Source: CAZBBC01 sp964489835
GTDB lineage: Bacteria; Calditrichota; Calditrichia; JAJRVZ01
Length of the DNA: 64,000 nucleotides
Direction: 5' to 3'
Assembly (NCBI GenBank): GCA_964489835.1
Contig: CAZBBC010000004.1
Coordinates: 34,555 to 98,554 of the forward strand
Position numbers and translations under genes: made by a program. Position 1 is the stretch's first letter; each line of letters begins with the position of its first letter. Positions 1 through 8,927 of this stretch are shown here, piece after piece. The notes beneath the pieces are model-generated. The model saw only the letters and a list, made by a program, of their open reading frames with translations, had not been told where the DNA came from and ran no database searches.

Positions 1-786
1 GGTCTGGTCAGTTTAAAAGATAAATTTGATATAGCCTTTGGTAATGATCCCGATTATGACCGGCACGGTATAGTAACAAAAAAAGGCGGTCTTCTTAATC
101 CGAATCATTACCTGGCAGTTGCTATCCAGTATTTATTTAAACAGCGGGATAAGTGGAATAAAAATACATTTATCGGTAAAACATTAGTTTCCAGTACCAT
201 GATAGACCGGGTTGCTGCGCACCTGGGAAGAGAACTCAAAGAAGTTCCGGTTGGATTTAAGTGGTTTGTTGAGGGATTATTGGATGGTTCTTTCGGCTTT
301 GGGGGAGAAGAAAGTGCCGGCGCTTCTTTCCTGAGAAAAAATGGTCAGGTCTGGACAACTGATAAAGATGGTATTATAATGGATTTGCTGGCGGCGGAAA
401 TCACGGCATATACAGGTCATGATCCGGCACAACATTATAAATATCTCGAAGAAAAATTTGGCAGTCCCGTATACGAGCGTATTGATGCACCGGCATCAAG
501 AAGAGAAAAAGCGGTCCTTCAGAACTTGAAACCAGAGTTGATAGCCGCAGATAAATTAGCCGGGGAAAAGATAAAAGCAAAACTAACACATGCACCGGGA
601 AATGGTGCGCCTATAGGAGGATTAAAGGTTATTACTGAGAATGGCTGGTTTGCAGCAAGACCTTCCGGAACAGAGGATATCTATAAAATATACAGTGAAA
701 GTTTCCGGGGAACCAATCATCTTAAAAGAATTCAGGAAGAAGCACAGGAAATTGTAAAGAAGGCATTTAAGGCGGAGGGCCTGTAA
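1..786 (+). CDS. pgm: Phosphoglucomutase, C-terminal part (5' end outside window)
   Basis: The frame is open from base 1, so the N-terminal half, including the phosphoserine loop, lies upstream. The visible part starts just before the metal-binding loop DPDYDRHG (residues 16-23 of the fragment), where three aspartates hold Mg2+. It continues through the sugar-binding GGEESAG segment to the C-terminal phosphate-binding loop RPSGTEDIYKIY. These motifs match the E. coli Pgm type of alpha-D-phosphohexomutase, which interconverts glucose-1-phosphate and glucose-6-phosphate and feeds glycogen and nucleotide-sugar synthesis. The first in-frame ATG at 199 is internal. A short ATCTCT/AGAGAT hairpin follows the stop at 791-809 but lacks a T-tract. 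The family call is firm; phosphomannomutase is less likely because of the GNDPDYDRHG form. Confidence 0.93.
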   Translation, partial: GLVSLKDKFDIAFGNDPDYDRHGIVTKKGGLLNPNHYLAVAIQYLFKQRDKWNKNTFIGKTLVSSTMIDRVAAHLGRELKEVPVGFKWFVEGLLDGSFGFGGEESAGASFLRKNGQVWTTDKDGIIMDLLAAEITAYTGHDPAQHYKYLEEKFGSPVYERIDAPASRREKAVLQNLKPELIAADKLAGEKIKAKLTHAPGNGAPIGGLKVITENGWFAARPSGTEDIYKIYSESFRGTNHLKRIQEEAQEIVKKAFKAEGL

Positions 787-886
787 GGAGATCTCTCTTG
801 TTTAGAGATGAAAGAGGAGACGATTAAATTTTATTCGTATAGTCATACCTGGATGTTGATTTAAAAGAGACCGTTAACACTATTTA

Positions 887-1447
887 GTGATTATTATGAA
901 AAAAAAATCTTCCTTTAGCAGTGCGCTATCCGGAATCTTGTTATTTGTGCTATTTATTTGGGGTTTTGAATTTCTGAATTATCTGATGGCACATCGATTA
1001 AGTTATCTCGGTATTTATCCCCGAACGGTTAAGGGATTACCGGGAATATTATTAGCGCCCTTGATTCACCATGGAATTGAACATGTATTGATGAACACTA
1101 TCCCGTTTGTGTTACTGGGAGTGCTTATTTCTCTGAAAAATCATCAGAATTTATTTAAAGTATCAATATTTATCGTCATTGTAGGCGGGCTTGGGGTTTG
1201 GATTTTCGGGCGACCGGCCTTTCATGCCGGAGCCAGCGGGTTAATTTTTGGATATTTCGGATTTTTGTTAGCCAGAGGATGGAATGCAAAAGATTTTGGT
1301 TCTGTGGCAATTGCTATTATCACAGTGTTTTTTTATGGTGGAATGTTTCTGGGAATATTACCTGTCCAGACATATATTTCCTGGGAAGCCCATCTTTTTG
1401 GATTTATAGCAGGAATTATGGCCAACCGTCAATTTTCAACCGCTTAA
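887..1447 (+). CDS. Rhomboid-family intramembrane serine protease
   Basis: A 186-residue hydrophobic protein with about six membrane segments, the size of a minimal bacterial rhomboid. Numbered from the GTG at 887, it has the oxyanion-side H66-x3-N70 motif in HVLMN, the nucleophile S117 in HAGASGLIFG and the catalytic H169 in WEAHLFGF, so the Ser-His dyad is complete. Rhomboids cut transmembrane helices of substrate proteins inside the membrane; the substrate here cannot be inferred. The start may be the GTG at 887 or the ATG at 896; neither has a clear ribosome binding site. It is followed at 52 bases by msrB on the same strand. Confidence 0.88.
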   Translation: MIIMKKKSSFSSALSGILLFVLFIWGFEFLNYLMAHRLSYLGIYPRTVKGLPGILLAPLIHHGIEHVLMNTIPFVLLGVLISLKNHQNLFKVSIFIVIVGGLGVWIFGRPAFHAGASGLIFGYFGFLLARGWNAKDFGSVAIAIITVFFYGGMFLGILPVQTYISWEAHLFGFIAGIMANRQFSTA

Positions 1448-1499
1448 ATATTATTGATGAAAGTCATATGAAGCCAAAATTATTTTTGAAAGGATAACC

Positions 1500-1910
1500 A
1501 TGAGTAATAAAATAAAAAAAAGTGAGGAGGAATGGCGTCACCTTTTAACTCCCGAACAATTTAAAATTACCCGTCAAAAAGGAACCGAACCCCCTTTTTC
1601 CGGTAAATATAACAACTTTAAAAAAAAAGGTGTCTACGTCTGTTCCTGTTGTGGTAACAATCTTTTTAGTTCTGAAACAAAATATGACTCCGGATCAGGT
1701 TGGCCAAGTTATTGGAAGCCCTATGCTGAAGGTAATATTAAGACTAAAGATGATCATAGCCATTTAATGGTCAGAACAGAAGTTATTTGTAACAACTGTG
1801 ATGCTCATCTGGGGCATGTGTTTGAGGATGGCCCACAACCTACAGGTCTTCGCTTTTGTATTAATTCAGCTTCATTAGACTTTAAGGCTAATCTGGAGAA
1901 TGTGAACTGA
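1500..1910 (+). CDS. msrB: Peptide-methionine (R)-S-oxide reductase MsrB
   Basis: A 136-residue stand-alone MsrB that reduces methionine-R-sulfoxide in damaged proteins. Structural zinc is held by two CxxC pairs (C48/C51 and C97/C100). The catalytic cysteine is C120 in GLRFCINSASL, and the family's SGSGWPSY and HLGHVF motifs are present. An AAAGGA ribosome binding site lies just before the ATG at 1500. No MsrA domain or separate msrA is seen nearby. There is no signal peptide, so it should act in the cytoplasm. Confidence 0.95.
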   Translation: MSNKIKKSEEEWRHLLTPEQFKITRQKGTEPPFSGKYNNFKKKGVYVCSCCGNNLFSSETKYDSGSGWPSYWKPYAEGNIKTKDDHSHLMVRTEVICNNCDAHLGHVFEDGPQPTGLRFCINSASLDFKANLENVN

Positions 1911-1942
1911 AAGAAAATAACACAGTCGGAAGAACGAGGATT

Positions 1943-2401
1943 TTAAAGATAAGATTCCAGTGTATTGTTTTCAAAAGAACGGGCGATCTGTTGTTCCGCG
2001 TCAACGATCTTCATTTTATGAAAAATACATCCTTTTTTAAGACAACCCTCGACGATCCCACCTTTAGGAAGTTCCAAAACAAACATTGGAGAGGAGCAAA
2101 GTTGACAAGTGTCAGCATGATCGGTTAAACTGACCCCACATTCAGGGCAGAAAAATTCAGCAACACCACCTTTTGGAATAGAAAGACCCTCTTCGACATT
2201 ATCATAGCTACCATAAATCGGATCAAGATATATAAATCCATCCTGCTCTTTATATCTTACTTTTAATTTTATCGATGGGTGGCCATGAATTTTTTTAGAA
2301 TCACAACATAATTGGTGCCCATTCGGACAGGTTACATGTTTTACATTTAGTTTCTTGGAGGATATTTCAACCTCGATCTGAACCTTTTCTTTTCCTGGCA
2401 T
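1943..2401 (-). CDS. Conserved hypothetical protein with paired zinc ribbons
   Basis: A 152-residue soluble protein of no family I can name. It has four cysteine groups: C25 with C32/C33 in CPNGHQLC, C85/C88 in CPECG, C99/C102 in CQLC, and C120/C125 in CLKKGC. The middle two pairs look like one zinc ribbon and the first and last like partners of a second. The start ATG at 2401 follows a GGAG at good spacing. It converges on msrB with 32 bases between the stops. Function is unknown; zinc binding is an inference from the cysteine spacing. Confidence 0.7.
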   Translation of the reverse strand: MPGKEKVQIEVEISSKKLNVKHVTCPNGHQLCCDSKKIHGHPSIKLKVRYKEQDGFIYLDPIYGSYDNVEEGLSIPKGGVAEFFCPECGVSLTDHADTCQLCSSPMFVLELPKGGIVEGCLKKGCIFHKMKIVDAEQQIARSFENNTLESYL

Positions 2402-2858
2402 AATTATCTCCGATATTTTCCAAATAAATATATAAAAAATTAATATACCTTGCTACTGTTAAATATACACTGCCAACTTGAATAAGTTTCTTAGGATGTA
2501 TCAAATAATAACAGTTTTACGGTGTGTGATCAAGACCTTCAGTTTAATTATCGGCATGGTCTATCTATATAAAGTGCCCACTTTATATGCTTTGGCGAGA
2601 TTTCATATTCATCCCATAAAATATTTAAACGTCAGGCTTTATCGTAATTTTTAAAGAAATTTTTTATTAAATATAAATATACTAAAAAGATAAAAAGGAT
2701 TCTAAATATTCTGGAGAAATCAAAATATTTATGTATCCAATTATACTAATGAAAATGCCATACCGGGAAATTATGAAATAAATATGGTTGGGGGCACTCA
2801 TGCTAATTGTTAGTATGGCCAGAGTATCACAATTAAATGGTAAAATATCCTGAATGAG
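2402..2858. other. Intergenic region, 457 bases
   Basis: Very AT-rich sequence upstream of the zinc-ribbon gene and downstream of the PEP synthase regulator gene, both on the minus strand. No open frame with a coding look, no tRNA, no clear terminator and no repeat was found. It should contain the promoter of the 1943-2401 gene, but I could not place convincing -35/-10 boxes. Confidence 0.5.
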
Positions 2859-3677
2859 CTAGATCATGTGGTCTTCTTCGTTTTTACGAGCATAGAAAGT
2901 TAAAATCTCTGAGGAAATTTCTTCTATCGGTTTGCTGGTGACATCAATCACCGGCCATTGGGGATGATTGTTAAAAATATTAATTGCATATTGCATTTCT
3001 TTGCGGACAAATTCAGGTTTAGAATAGTCGCCGGTTGCGCCGCTCAAGTGTTGATCTCGTACCCTGCGTAATTCAGCCAGACGGTAAGGATCAGAGCGCA
3101 GGCCGAAAACAGAGCCCGATGACAATTCATATAAAATTGGAGGAAGGGGCATGTTAAAAATAATAGGCACATTTGCCACATACCATCCTTTAAAAGCCAG
3201 GTAAATACACAACGGTGTTTTGAACGTTCGAGAGATCCCGACAAGAACAATTTCGGCTTTATCAAGTTCTTCAATACGCAGACCGTCATCATGCCTGAAG
3301 GCAAATTCCATTGTTTCAATTCGGCGAAAATATGCTTCGTTTAACTGACGGAAAAGATCTGGTTTCATTGAAGGCGAAATGGATAATTGCTGAGACAGTC
3401 TTTCTAATAATGGACCCATCAAATCAAAAGTAGCAATATTATAAATCCTGCCCATTCGTAACATAGCGTCCCGCACACTATGGGACACTAAGGTGTGAAT
3501 GATAAAACCCTTAACTTTAGCCGCTTCCTGCACAACAGATTCAACCTGCCCGGTATTACGTGTGTTTGGGCGTTCAACGATTTGAATGTCTGCACCTTCA
3601 AACTGGGTCAGAGCAGCGGTTAGCGCACGCTTTGCCGTTCCCCCAGTCCCGTCGGAGACGACAAAGATTTTATTCAT
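2859..3677 (-). CDS. ppsR: PEP synthase / pyruvate phosphate dikinase regulatory protein (DUF299 kinase-pyrophosphorylase)
   Basis: A 272-residue bifunctional kinase/phosphotransferase. It turns PEP synthase or pyruvate phosphate dikinase off by ADP-dependent phosphorylation of a threonine, and on again by Pi-dependent dephosphorylation. Family motifs are the N-terminal VSDGTGGTA loop and the P-loop-like GISRTFKTP followed by IYLAFKG-YVANVPI. I take the start at 3677, because the ATG is preceded by GGAGGG at 7 bases (3685-3690) and the family begins here. The open frame runs further upstream to 3800 but overlaps the next gene. The target enzyme is not in the window. The symbol follows the enteric protein and is provisional, since the target could be PPDK. 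Confidence 0.92.
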   Translation of the reverse strand: MNKIFVVSDGTGGTAKRALTAALTQFEGADIQIVERPNTRNTGQVESVVQEAAKVKGFIIHTLVSHSVRDAMLRMGRIYNIATFDLMGPLLERLSQQLSISPSMKPDLFRQLNEAYFRRIETMEFAFRHDDGLRIEELDKAEIVLVGISRTFKTPLCIYLAFKGWYVANVPIIFNMPLPPILYELSSGSVFGLRSDPYRLAELRRVRDQHLSGATGDYSKPEFVRKEMQYAINIFNNHPQWPVIDVTSKPIEEISSEILTFYARKNEEDHMI

Positions 3678-3736
3678 TATTATTCCCTCCGAGTCCGGTT
3701 CGGTTAACGGTACGGCGATTAACGTCAGTGATAAAC

Positions 3737-5296
3737 CTAATCGATTCGTCCTTTTCGTTGCCACCGGAAAGATGTAATACCTTTGTCTGTACTGATCCAA
3801 AGGTGACGGCCGGCCGGATCGATATGATAGGTGTTATTACTAATGAGTCCATCCTGGGTGGTAAACAACCGCCAATAGTTCTTTTTTAGGTTATATTTTA
3901 AAAGTCCCTGATCAGTCGCAAACCATACAGCATTTTTTGTTTGGGCAATATCCCTGATGTCAGCTTGAAATTCAAGACCCGGAAAACTGTGCCATTCATC
4001 ATTTGTCCGATCCCAATAAGCAATACCGCTGTTATTGACAATCCATATTTGATTATCAATGATTTCGAGCGCCGTTAAATTATAATCAGGAAGTACCGCA
4101 CGGGAGGAGAAAAAAGTGATGTTATCTGTATTAAGATCGATACGATAAAGACCATATCTGGTTGCCGCCCAAATGAATTGACCGTCATAAGCCAGTTGAT
4201 TTATTCTTACATTGTCAAGAATAGTCTGATGTGATTCAAAGATTATTTTAGACTTTACATCCAGCCAGTTAAAACCATATTCAGAAGCGATATATACCGT
4301 GTCTCCAGACATAATCACATCGAAGATTTTGTTTCCTTCTATACCATCCCTTGTATCATAAGAGATCCAGCTTTCTTTTTTTTTATCCAGAACAGCAACG
4401 CCGTGATCGGTGCCAAATGCTACATAATCCTTGTTACCGGTAATTGATGAGACATCATCATTATAAAAGAGAGATGTAAGAGAAGCTTCGTAATATTGCC
4501 AGATATCATTTTCACGATCCCAGTGGGCAATACCTCCGATGAGTCCAGGGATTCGTATACCTCCAATCCATAGTTCATTATTATTAATAAATACGTCACG
4601 GGGAGAAATATTAGGAATAGACTGTGGAGTAGATTCAAGAAAGAAGTTATCCATTTCAGATTTCATTGGTCCAATGCCATCGGTACCAATCCATAAACGT
4701 TGCCAGGAATCTATCACGCGGTCCGTAAATTTGAATTCACGATTATATCGGTCGTAGATAAATCCACCCAAATGATATATTAAAGAAACATCGGTGAAAA
4801 AATCCGGAAGTTCCCGGTTCGATGGTCGGTAAAACACAGGATATCGAAAATTATTCATATCATTTTTTTGAAAATCCGGGAAACCGGAAGTTTCTGGTTT
4901 CCTCGCGGCCGGTAATCCAGTACGTGATGAAGCGCGCCAGAATCTTTCTGCCGGTTTATAAACGTCGATTCCAGCAGGCGTTTGTGCGTATAGAAATCCA
5001 TCAGTAGAATTATAGACTACCCGAATGATCTTATTGCTCCGCAGGCCACTGCTCGTGGTAAACGGAAACTTCCAACTATCTTTATACTTGTCATATCTGA
5101 GAATACCACCAGATCGGCTTCCAAAATATATATGGTTTTCATCAATGTCGATGGATGTAATCTCCTGCGCTGGTGCATAAGATATCCAGTCTTCCAATTT
5201 AAAATGAGTAAATCTATCAACCGTTAAACGATGGACATGCTGGGTTAAAGCGGTTTCAGAAAGTATGAGGAGAATAAAAAAAGTATATTTTAGCAA
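3737..5296 (-). CDS. Secreted beta-propeller protein (two-component-regulator-propeller-like repeats)
   Basis: About 519 residues: a signal peptide (MLKYTFFILLILSETALT) followed by many repeats of the type 'W.gT..Gl..y.....W..yt..dGL..n.i', typical of the extracellular Reg_prop beta-propeller. Examples are WIGTDGIGPM, VAFGTDHGVAVLD, WAATRYGLYRID and WFATDQGLLKYN. There is no histidine kinase or transmembrane segment after the propeller, so it is a free periplasmic or surface protein rather than a hybrid sensor. The start is probably the TTG at 5296, 5 bases after a GAGGG box; the frame is open to another TTG at 5308. It ends 59 bases before ppsR on the same strand. Ligand unknown. Confidence 0.78.
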   Translation of the reverse strand: MLKYTFFILLILSETALTQHVHRLTVDRFTHFKLEDWISYAPAQEITSIDIDENHIYFGSRSGGILRYDKYKDSWKFPFTTSSGLRSNKIIRVVYNSTDGFLYAQTPAGIDVYKPAERFWRASSRTGLPAARKPETSGFPDFQKNDMNNFRYPVFYRPSNRELPDFFTDVSLIYHLGGFIYDRYNREFKFTDRVIDSWQRLWIGTDGIGPMKSEMDNFFLESTPQSIPNISPRDVFINNNELWIGGIRIPGLIGGIAHWDRENDIWQYYEASLTSLFYNDDVSSITGNKDYVAFGTDHGVAVLDKKKESWISYDTRDGIEGNKIFDVIMSGDTVYIASEYGFNWLDVKSKIIFESHQTILDNVRINQLAYDGQFIWAATRYGLYRIDLNTDNITFFSSRAVLPDYNLTALEIIDNQIWIVNNSGIAYWDRTNDEWHSFPGLEFQADIRDIAQTKNAVWFATDQGLLKYNLKKNYWRLFTTQDGLISNNTYHIDPAGRHLWISTDKGITSFRWQRKGRID

Positions 5297-5355
5297 CGAA
5301 GCCCTCAATTGAAAAAAATGCAGGAATTTAGTTTATATACTATAAAATAAACATA

Positions 5356-7065
5356 TCAGGCATAAAAGGCTGAAATACTATTTAGGACATAAGATTTTTG
5401 CATTGTTGTCAATTCCGGATATATAGGAATAGCCAGAACTTCCCGGGCCGCTTTCTCAGCAACCGGGAAGTCGCCTTTAAGATAGTTTAAATATGAAAAG
5501 CACTCCTGATTATTTAAGGTGACAGGGTAATATATCTCACATCCGATATTTAGTTCACGTAAATGTTTGATAAGATCATCCCGCTGAGGTGCCCGGATAA
5601 CGAACTGATTAAAAATATGCCGGTAGTTTTTACGAACAACAGGCAAGGTTAGACGCTTATCGAGTCCTTTTTCTTTAAATCCGCTGATGTAATCATGACT
5701 ATTTATCTGTCTTGCCTTAGTCCAATGTTCAAGATATTCCAGCTTTACATTTAAAATTGCCGCCTGCATCGCATCAATACGAAAATTTCCCCCAACGATC
5801 TGGTGATAATATTTAGGTTGAGAACCATGGACACGTAATTTGAATAATTTTTCAGCCAGTAATTTATCGCTGGTTACAACCATTCCAGCATCACCAAACG
5901 CTCCGAGATTTTTACTTGGGAAAAATGAAAAGCATCCCATATGTCCGAAGGATCCTGCACGCCGACCATTTTTGTATTCCGAACCAAGCGCCTGGGCAGC
6001 ATCCTCAATTACATATAAATTATGCTTTTTTGCTATTTTCATGATCGGATCCATATCAGCCATTTGACCGAAGAGATGAACCGGTATTATCGCTTTTGTT
6101 TTATCTGTAATCGCTTCTTCGATTTTAGATGGATCAATATTATAGGTGTCAGGTTCAATATCAACAAAAACAGGTTTTGCATGAAGTCGGGATATAACAC
6201 CTGCAGTGGCAAAGAAACTAAAGGGGCTTGTAATAATCTCATCTCCGGGTCCCGCATCAATGGCCATAAGAGCTATCAAAAGGGCATCAGTGCCTGAAGA
6301 TACGCCAATGCCAAAGTCAGATTGGGCATATCCGGCAATTTTTTCTTCAAGTTCTTTAACCTTGGGTCCAAGGATAAAATACTGTGATTCAACGATGTCT
6401 TTGATGACGGGTTCAATTAGGTTTCGTATCGTTGCATATTGTGCCTTTAAATCAAGAAGAGGAACAGAAGTTACCTCGTTTTCTTCTTTAAGTTTAATCT
6501 GATTATCATTGATCATACTATATTCCTTGCCACAGGCAGAACATTTCGTTTCCTGATGGTTGTTAAATTTTAGTCGCACACCACAATAACACATCCAGCC
6601 TATAATTCTTCCTGGATTTCCAACGACCAGCGCATAATCGGGCACATCTTTTGTAATGACTGCCCCGGCGCCAATAAAGGAAAACCTACCAATATTATTT
6701 CCACAGACAATGACGGCATTGGCGCCAATTGAGGCGCCTTTTTGAACAAGAGTTGTCTGATATTGATCACGACGAATGACATGGCTTCGAGGATTAACCA
6801 CATTTGTAAAAACCATCGATGGTCCTAAAAAAACATCATCCTCACAAATTACACCAGTATAGAGAGAAACATTGTTTTGTATTTTTACATTATTTCCCAG
6901 AATCACTTCCGGGGAAATAACAACATTCTGACCAATATTACACTTTTTCCCGATCTTTGCATTTTGCATGACATGTGAAAAATGCCAGATTTTGGTTCCT
7001 TCTCCAATTTCACAAGGTGTATCTACATAGCTCGATTCATGTACAAAATATTTTTTATCACCCAT
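5356..7065 (-). CDS. Fused sugar N-acetyltransferase / DegT-family aminotransferase
   Basis: A 569-residue two-enzyme fusion. Residues 1-150 form a left-handed beta-helix acetyltransferase with hexapeptide repeats, like WbpD/WlbB, which acetylate UDP-3-amino sugars. Residues 157-182 hold a small rubredoxin-like zinc knuckle (C159, C161, C175, C178). Residues about 200-569 are a PLP-dependent DegT/DnrJ/EryC1/StrS aminotransferase like WbpE/WlbC, with D355 in VIEDAAQALG and Schiff-base K385 in FFPSKNLGAFGD. In Pseudomonas and Bordetella these two enzymes act consecutively to make UDP-2,3-diacetamido sugars for O-antigen. The sugar dehydrogenase that should precede them is not in the window. A glycosyltransferase gene lies 146 bases upstream on the same strand. 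Confidence 0.9.
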   Translation of the reverse strand: MGDKKYFVHESSYVDTPCEIGEGTKIWHFSHVMQNAKIGKKCNIGQNVVISPEVILGNNVKIQNNVSLYTGVICEDDVFLGPSMVFTNVVNPRSHVIRRDQYQTTLVQKGASIGANAVIVCGNNIGRFSFIGAGAVITKDVPDYALVVGNPGRIIGWMCYCGVRLKFNNHQETKCSACGKEYSMINDNQIKLKEENEVTSVPLLDLKAQYATIRNLIEPVIKDIVESQYFILGPKVKELEEKIAGYAQSDFGIGVSSGTDALLIALMAIDAGPGDEIITSPFSFFATAGVISRLHAKPVFVDIEPDTYNIDPSKIEEAITDKTKAIIPVHLFGQMADMDPIMKIAKKHNLYVIEDAAQALGSEYKNGRRAGSFGHMGCFSFFPSKNLGAFGDAGMVVTSDKLLAEKLFKLRVHGSQPKYYHQIVGGNFRIDAMQAAILNVKLEYLEHWTKARQINSHDYISGFKEKGLDKRLTLPVVRKNYRHIFNQFVIRAPQRDDLIKHLRELNIGCEIYYPVTLNNQECFSYLNYLKGDFPVAEKAAREVLAIPIYPELTTMQKSYVLNSISAFYA

Positions 7066-7211
7066 TGAACGTATTCCCTTTTTCCTTGTCCAATCACCCG
7101 TCGTATTCTTCGAAAGAAAAACGATAAATGTTATGAAAATTAGTTGATAAGAGATTTCAACTAAATATTTATCACGATCTGTTTTGTGCCGTGGATAATT
7201 ATCACGCCAGA

Positions 7212-8147
7212 TCAGGTAATTTTTTCTTTAATAGAATATGAACCCTCTTCGCCCCTAAGGTTGGTTATCATTTCCCCAATTAGGCCAATAGAAAATGATT
7301 GCATTCCTACAATCATTAATAAAACACCGAGGAAAAGTAGTGGCCGATGACCAATGCCGTATCCCATGAACCATAACACCGAAAGGTAAAGCGAAATGAT
7401 AAATCCTAAACTCAATGAGGCCAGTCCGAAAAATCCAAACAGGTGTAACGGTTTTTGTCTGTAGCGGGTTAGAAAAAGAACGGTAAAAAGATCAAAAAAA
7501 CCGTCAAAAAATCGGCGAATACCGTATTTAGTAACTCCATATTTACGCGGATGATGTTGTACAACAACCTCACCGACAGCAAAACCTTTCCAATGAGCCA
7601 GAACCGGTAAATAACGGTGTAAACTACCATATACCGGAATTTCCTTGATTACTTCACGACGATAGGCCTTTAGGCCACAGTTAAAATCATGAATTTTTAT
7701 ACCGGTTAGCCGGGCAGTAATAAAGTTGAAAAATTTTGAGGGAAGGGTTTTACCCAGGGGATCAAATCGTTTCTTTTTCCATCCGGAAACAAGATCGTAA
7801 CCGGTATTTATCTTGTCAATCAGATTGGGAATTTCAGCCGGGTCATCTTGAAGATCGGCATCCATTGTAATGATGATCTTACCTGAGGCCAGTTTAAATC
7901 CTTCAGATAAAGCGGCACTTTTACCGTAATTTTTCCTGAAGCTTAGGATCTTTAAAATCGAATAATCTTGGCACAATTGTTTTAATTTTTGTAAAGAATT
8001 ATCCGTGCTGCCATCATCAATAAAACATATTTCGTAAACCAATCCGGTTTTATTGATAGCCTGAAAAATTTGCCCTATTAATTCTTCCAGGGATCCTTCT
8101 TCATTATATAAAGGTATGATGATGGATAAATCCATTGAGTTTTCCAT
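7212..8147 (-). CDS. Family 2 glycosyltransferase, polyprenyl-phosphate type (DPM1/GtrB/ArnC-like)
   Basis: A 311-residue inner-membrane glycosyltransferase. The GT-A domain occupies residues 1-225, with SIIIPLYNEE at the N-terminus, IDDGSTDNS, and the metal-binding MDADLQDDP motif. Two C-terminal membrane helices follow (about 232-255 and 265-290), as in enzymes that move a sugar from a nucleotide donor to undecaprenyl phosphate. Its product could be glycan decoration in the envelope, consistent with the acetyltransferase-aminotransferase gene beside it. The ATG at 8147 or an in-frame ATG four codons later could be used; no strong ribosome site decides. It lies 15 bases downstream of the DUF4292 lipoprotein gene, so the genes from 10707 down to 7212 may be one transcript. 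Confidence 0.88.
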   Translation of the reverse strand: MENSMDLSIIIPLYNEEGSLEELIGQIFQAINKTGLVYEICFIDDGSTDNSLQKLKQLCQDYSILKILSFRKNYGKSAALSEGFKLASGKIIITMDADLQDDPAEIPNLIDKINTGYDLVSGWKKKRFDPLGKTLPSKFFNFITARLTGIKIHDFNCGLKAYRREVIKEIPVYGSLHRYLPVLAHWKGFAVGEVVVQHHPRKYGVTKYGIRRFFDGFFDLFTVLFLTRYRQKPLHLFGFFGLASLSLGFIISLYLSVLWFMGYGIGHRPLLFLGVLLMIVGMQSFSIGLIGEMITNLRGEEGSYSIKEKIT

Positions 8148-8162
8148 AATAAATTAAATAAA

Positions 8163-8927
8163 TCATCTATTATAATTTATCTGTTCGGCGTAATCGGCAA
8201 TTTTTATGATAAATTTTTCCCGTTCAATGTTTTCATTGAGTAACACATTGGTATAATATAGAGATACCGCTTGTTTCTCTTCAGGTCTGATCATTCGGAT
8301 CTTTCGTGGAAAGTACAAACCGTCAGATTTAACAAAGGTATCATATTCTCGTGTATAGATGACCTGGTCGTCTGTCTCAAGCGTTAATTTTTTAATATGT
8401 CCGGTTGAATTGTCAATCTGTATGGTATAATTGTCATTACTGTTATGTGCTTGTACAAGGAAAAGATTATCTTCAATACTGTATTTGCTTATTTTCATTG
8501 ATGGCAGATCCTCTTTTCCTACAAAGATATTTATTAATTCTTTAAGTTTTAGCGGAAATTGGAAAAACGTTTGATTGGAAAAATCATTAATAGTACCATT
8601 ATAAAATTTATTGGTCATTTGATTATAAAAAATAAAGCGTTCTTTACCCAAAAAAAGTGTACCCGCCTGGATACCAAAGGGGCCCGTAACTGAAAGTAAA
8701 AGTGAATCCTCTTTAATATAGTAAACATTGGCGAAAAAATTACCACTGAATTCTTCTGAATCAACGGAGATACGGCAGCCGGCCTTTAGAGTAATTATTT
8801 TATTTTGCTCATTTTGAATGTGATCCAGTAACTCGTTAAAAGTGACCTTATCCGTATCAAGAGCAAATTTTGGGCTGGTACAAGCTGATAGAAAAAACGC
8901 GAACAATAGAAGTGTTTTACATTTCAT
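8163..8927 (-). CDS. DUF4292-type lipoprotein
   Basis: A 254-residue lipoprotein with lipobox LLLFAFFLSAC. The mature chain resembles DUF4292, a LolA/LppX-like fold found in Bacteroidota and relatives, with repeated beta strands such as LLSVTGPFGIQAGTLFLG and a basic RKIRM near the end. The start is taken at 8927, giving an 11-base overlap with the upstream TPR gene; the alternative ATG at 8942 gives a longer overlap. The overlap indicates translational coupling. A role in handling lipids or lipoproteins at the outer membrane is inferred from fold similarity only. Confidence 0.75.
   Translation of the reverse strand: MKCKTLLLFAFFLSACTSPKFALDTDKVTFNELLDHIQNEQNKIITLKAGCRISVDSEEFSGNFFANVYYIKEDSLLLSVTGPFGIQAGTLFLGKERFIFYNQMTNKFYNGTINDFSNQTFFQFPLKLKELINIFVGKEDLPSMKISKYSIEDNLFLVQAHNSNDNYTIQIDNSTGHIKKLTLETDDQVIYTREYDTFVKSDGLYFPRKIRMIRPEEKQAVSLYYTNVLLNENIEREKFIIKIADYAEQINYNR

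Noticed and set aside
791..809. Small hairpin after pgm as a terminator
   Set aside because: A six-base stem without a following T-run; too weak.
3678..3800. Extended start of the PEP synthase regulator at 3800
   Set aside because: It overlaps the propeller gene by 64 bases, and a strong GGAGGG precedes the ATG at 3677 where the family begins.
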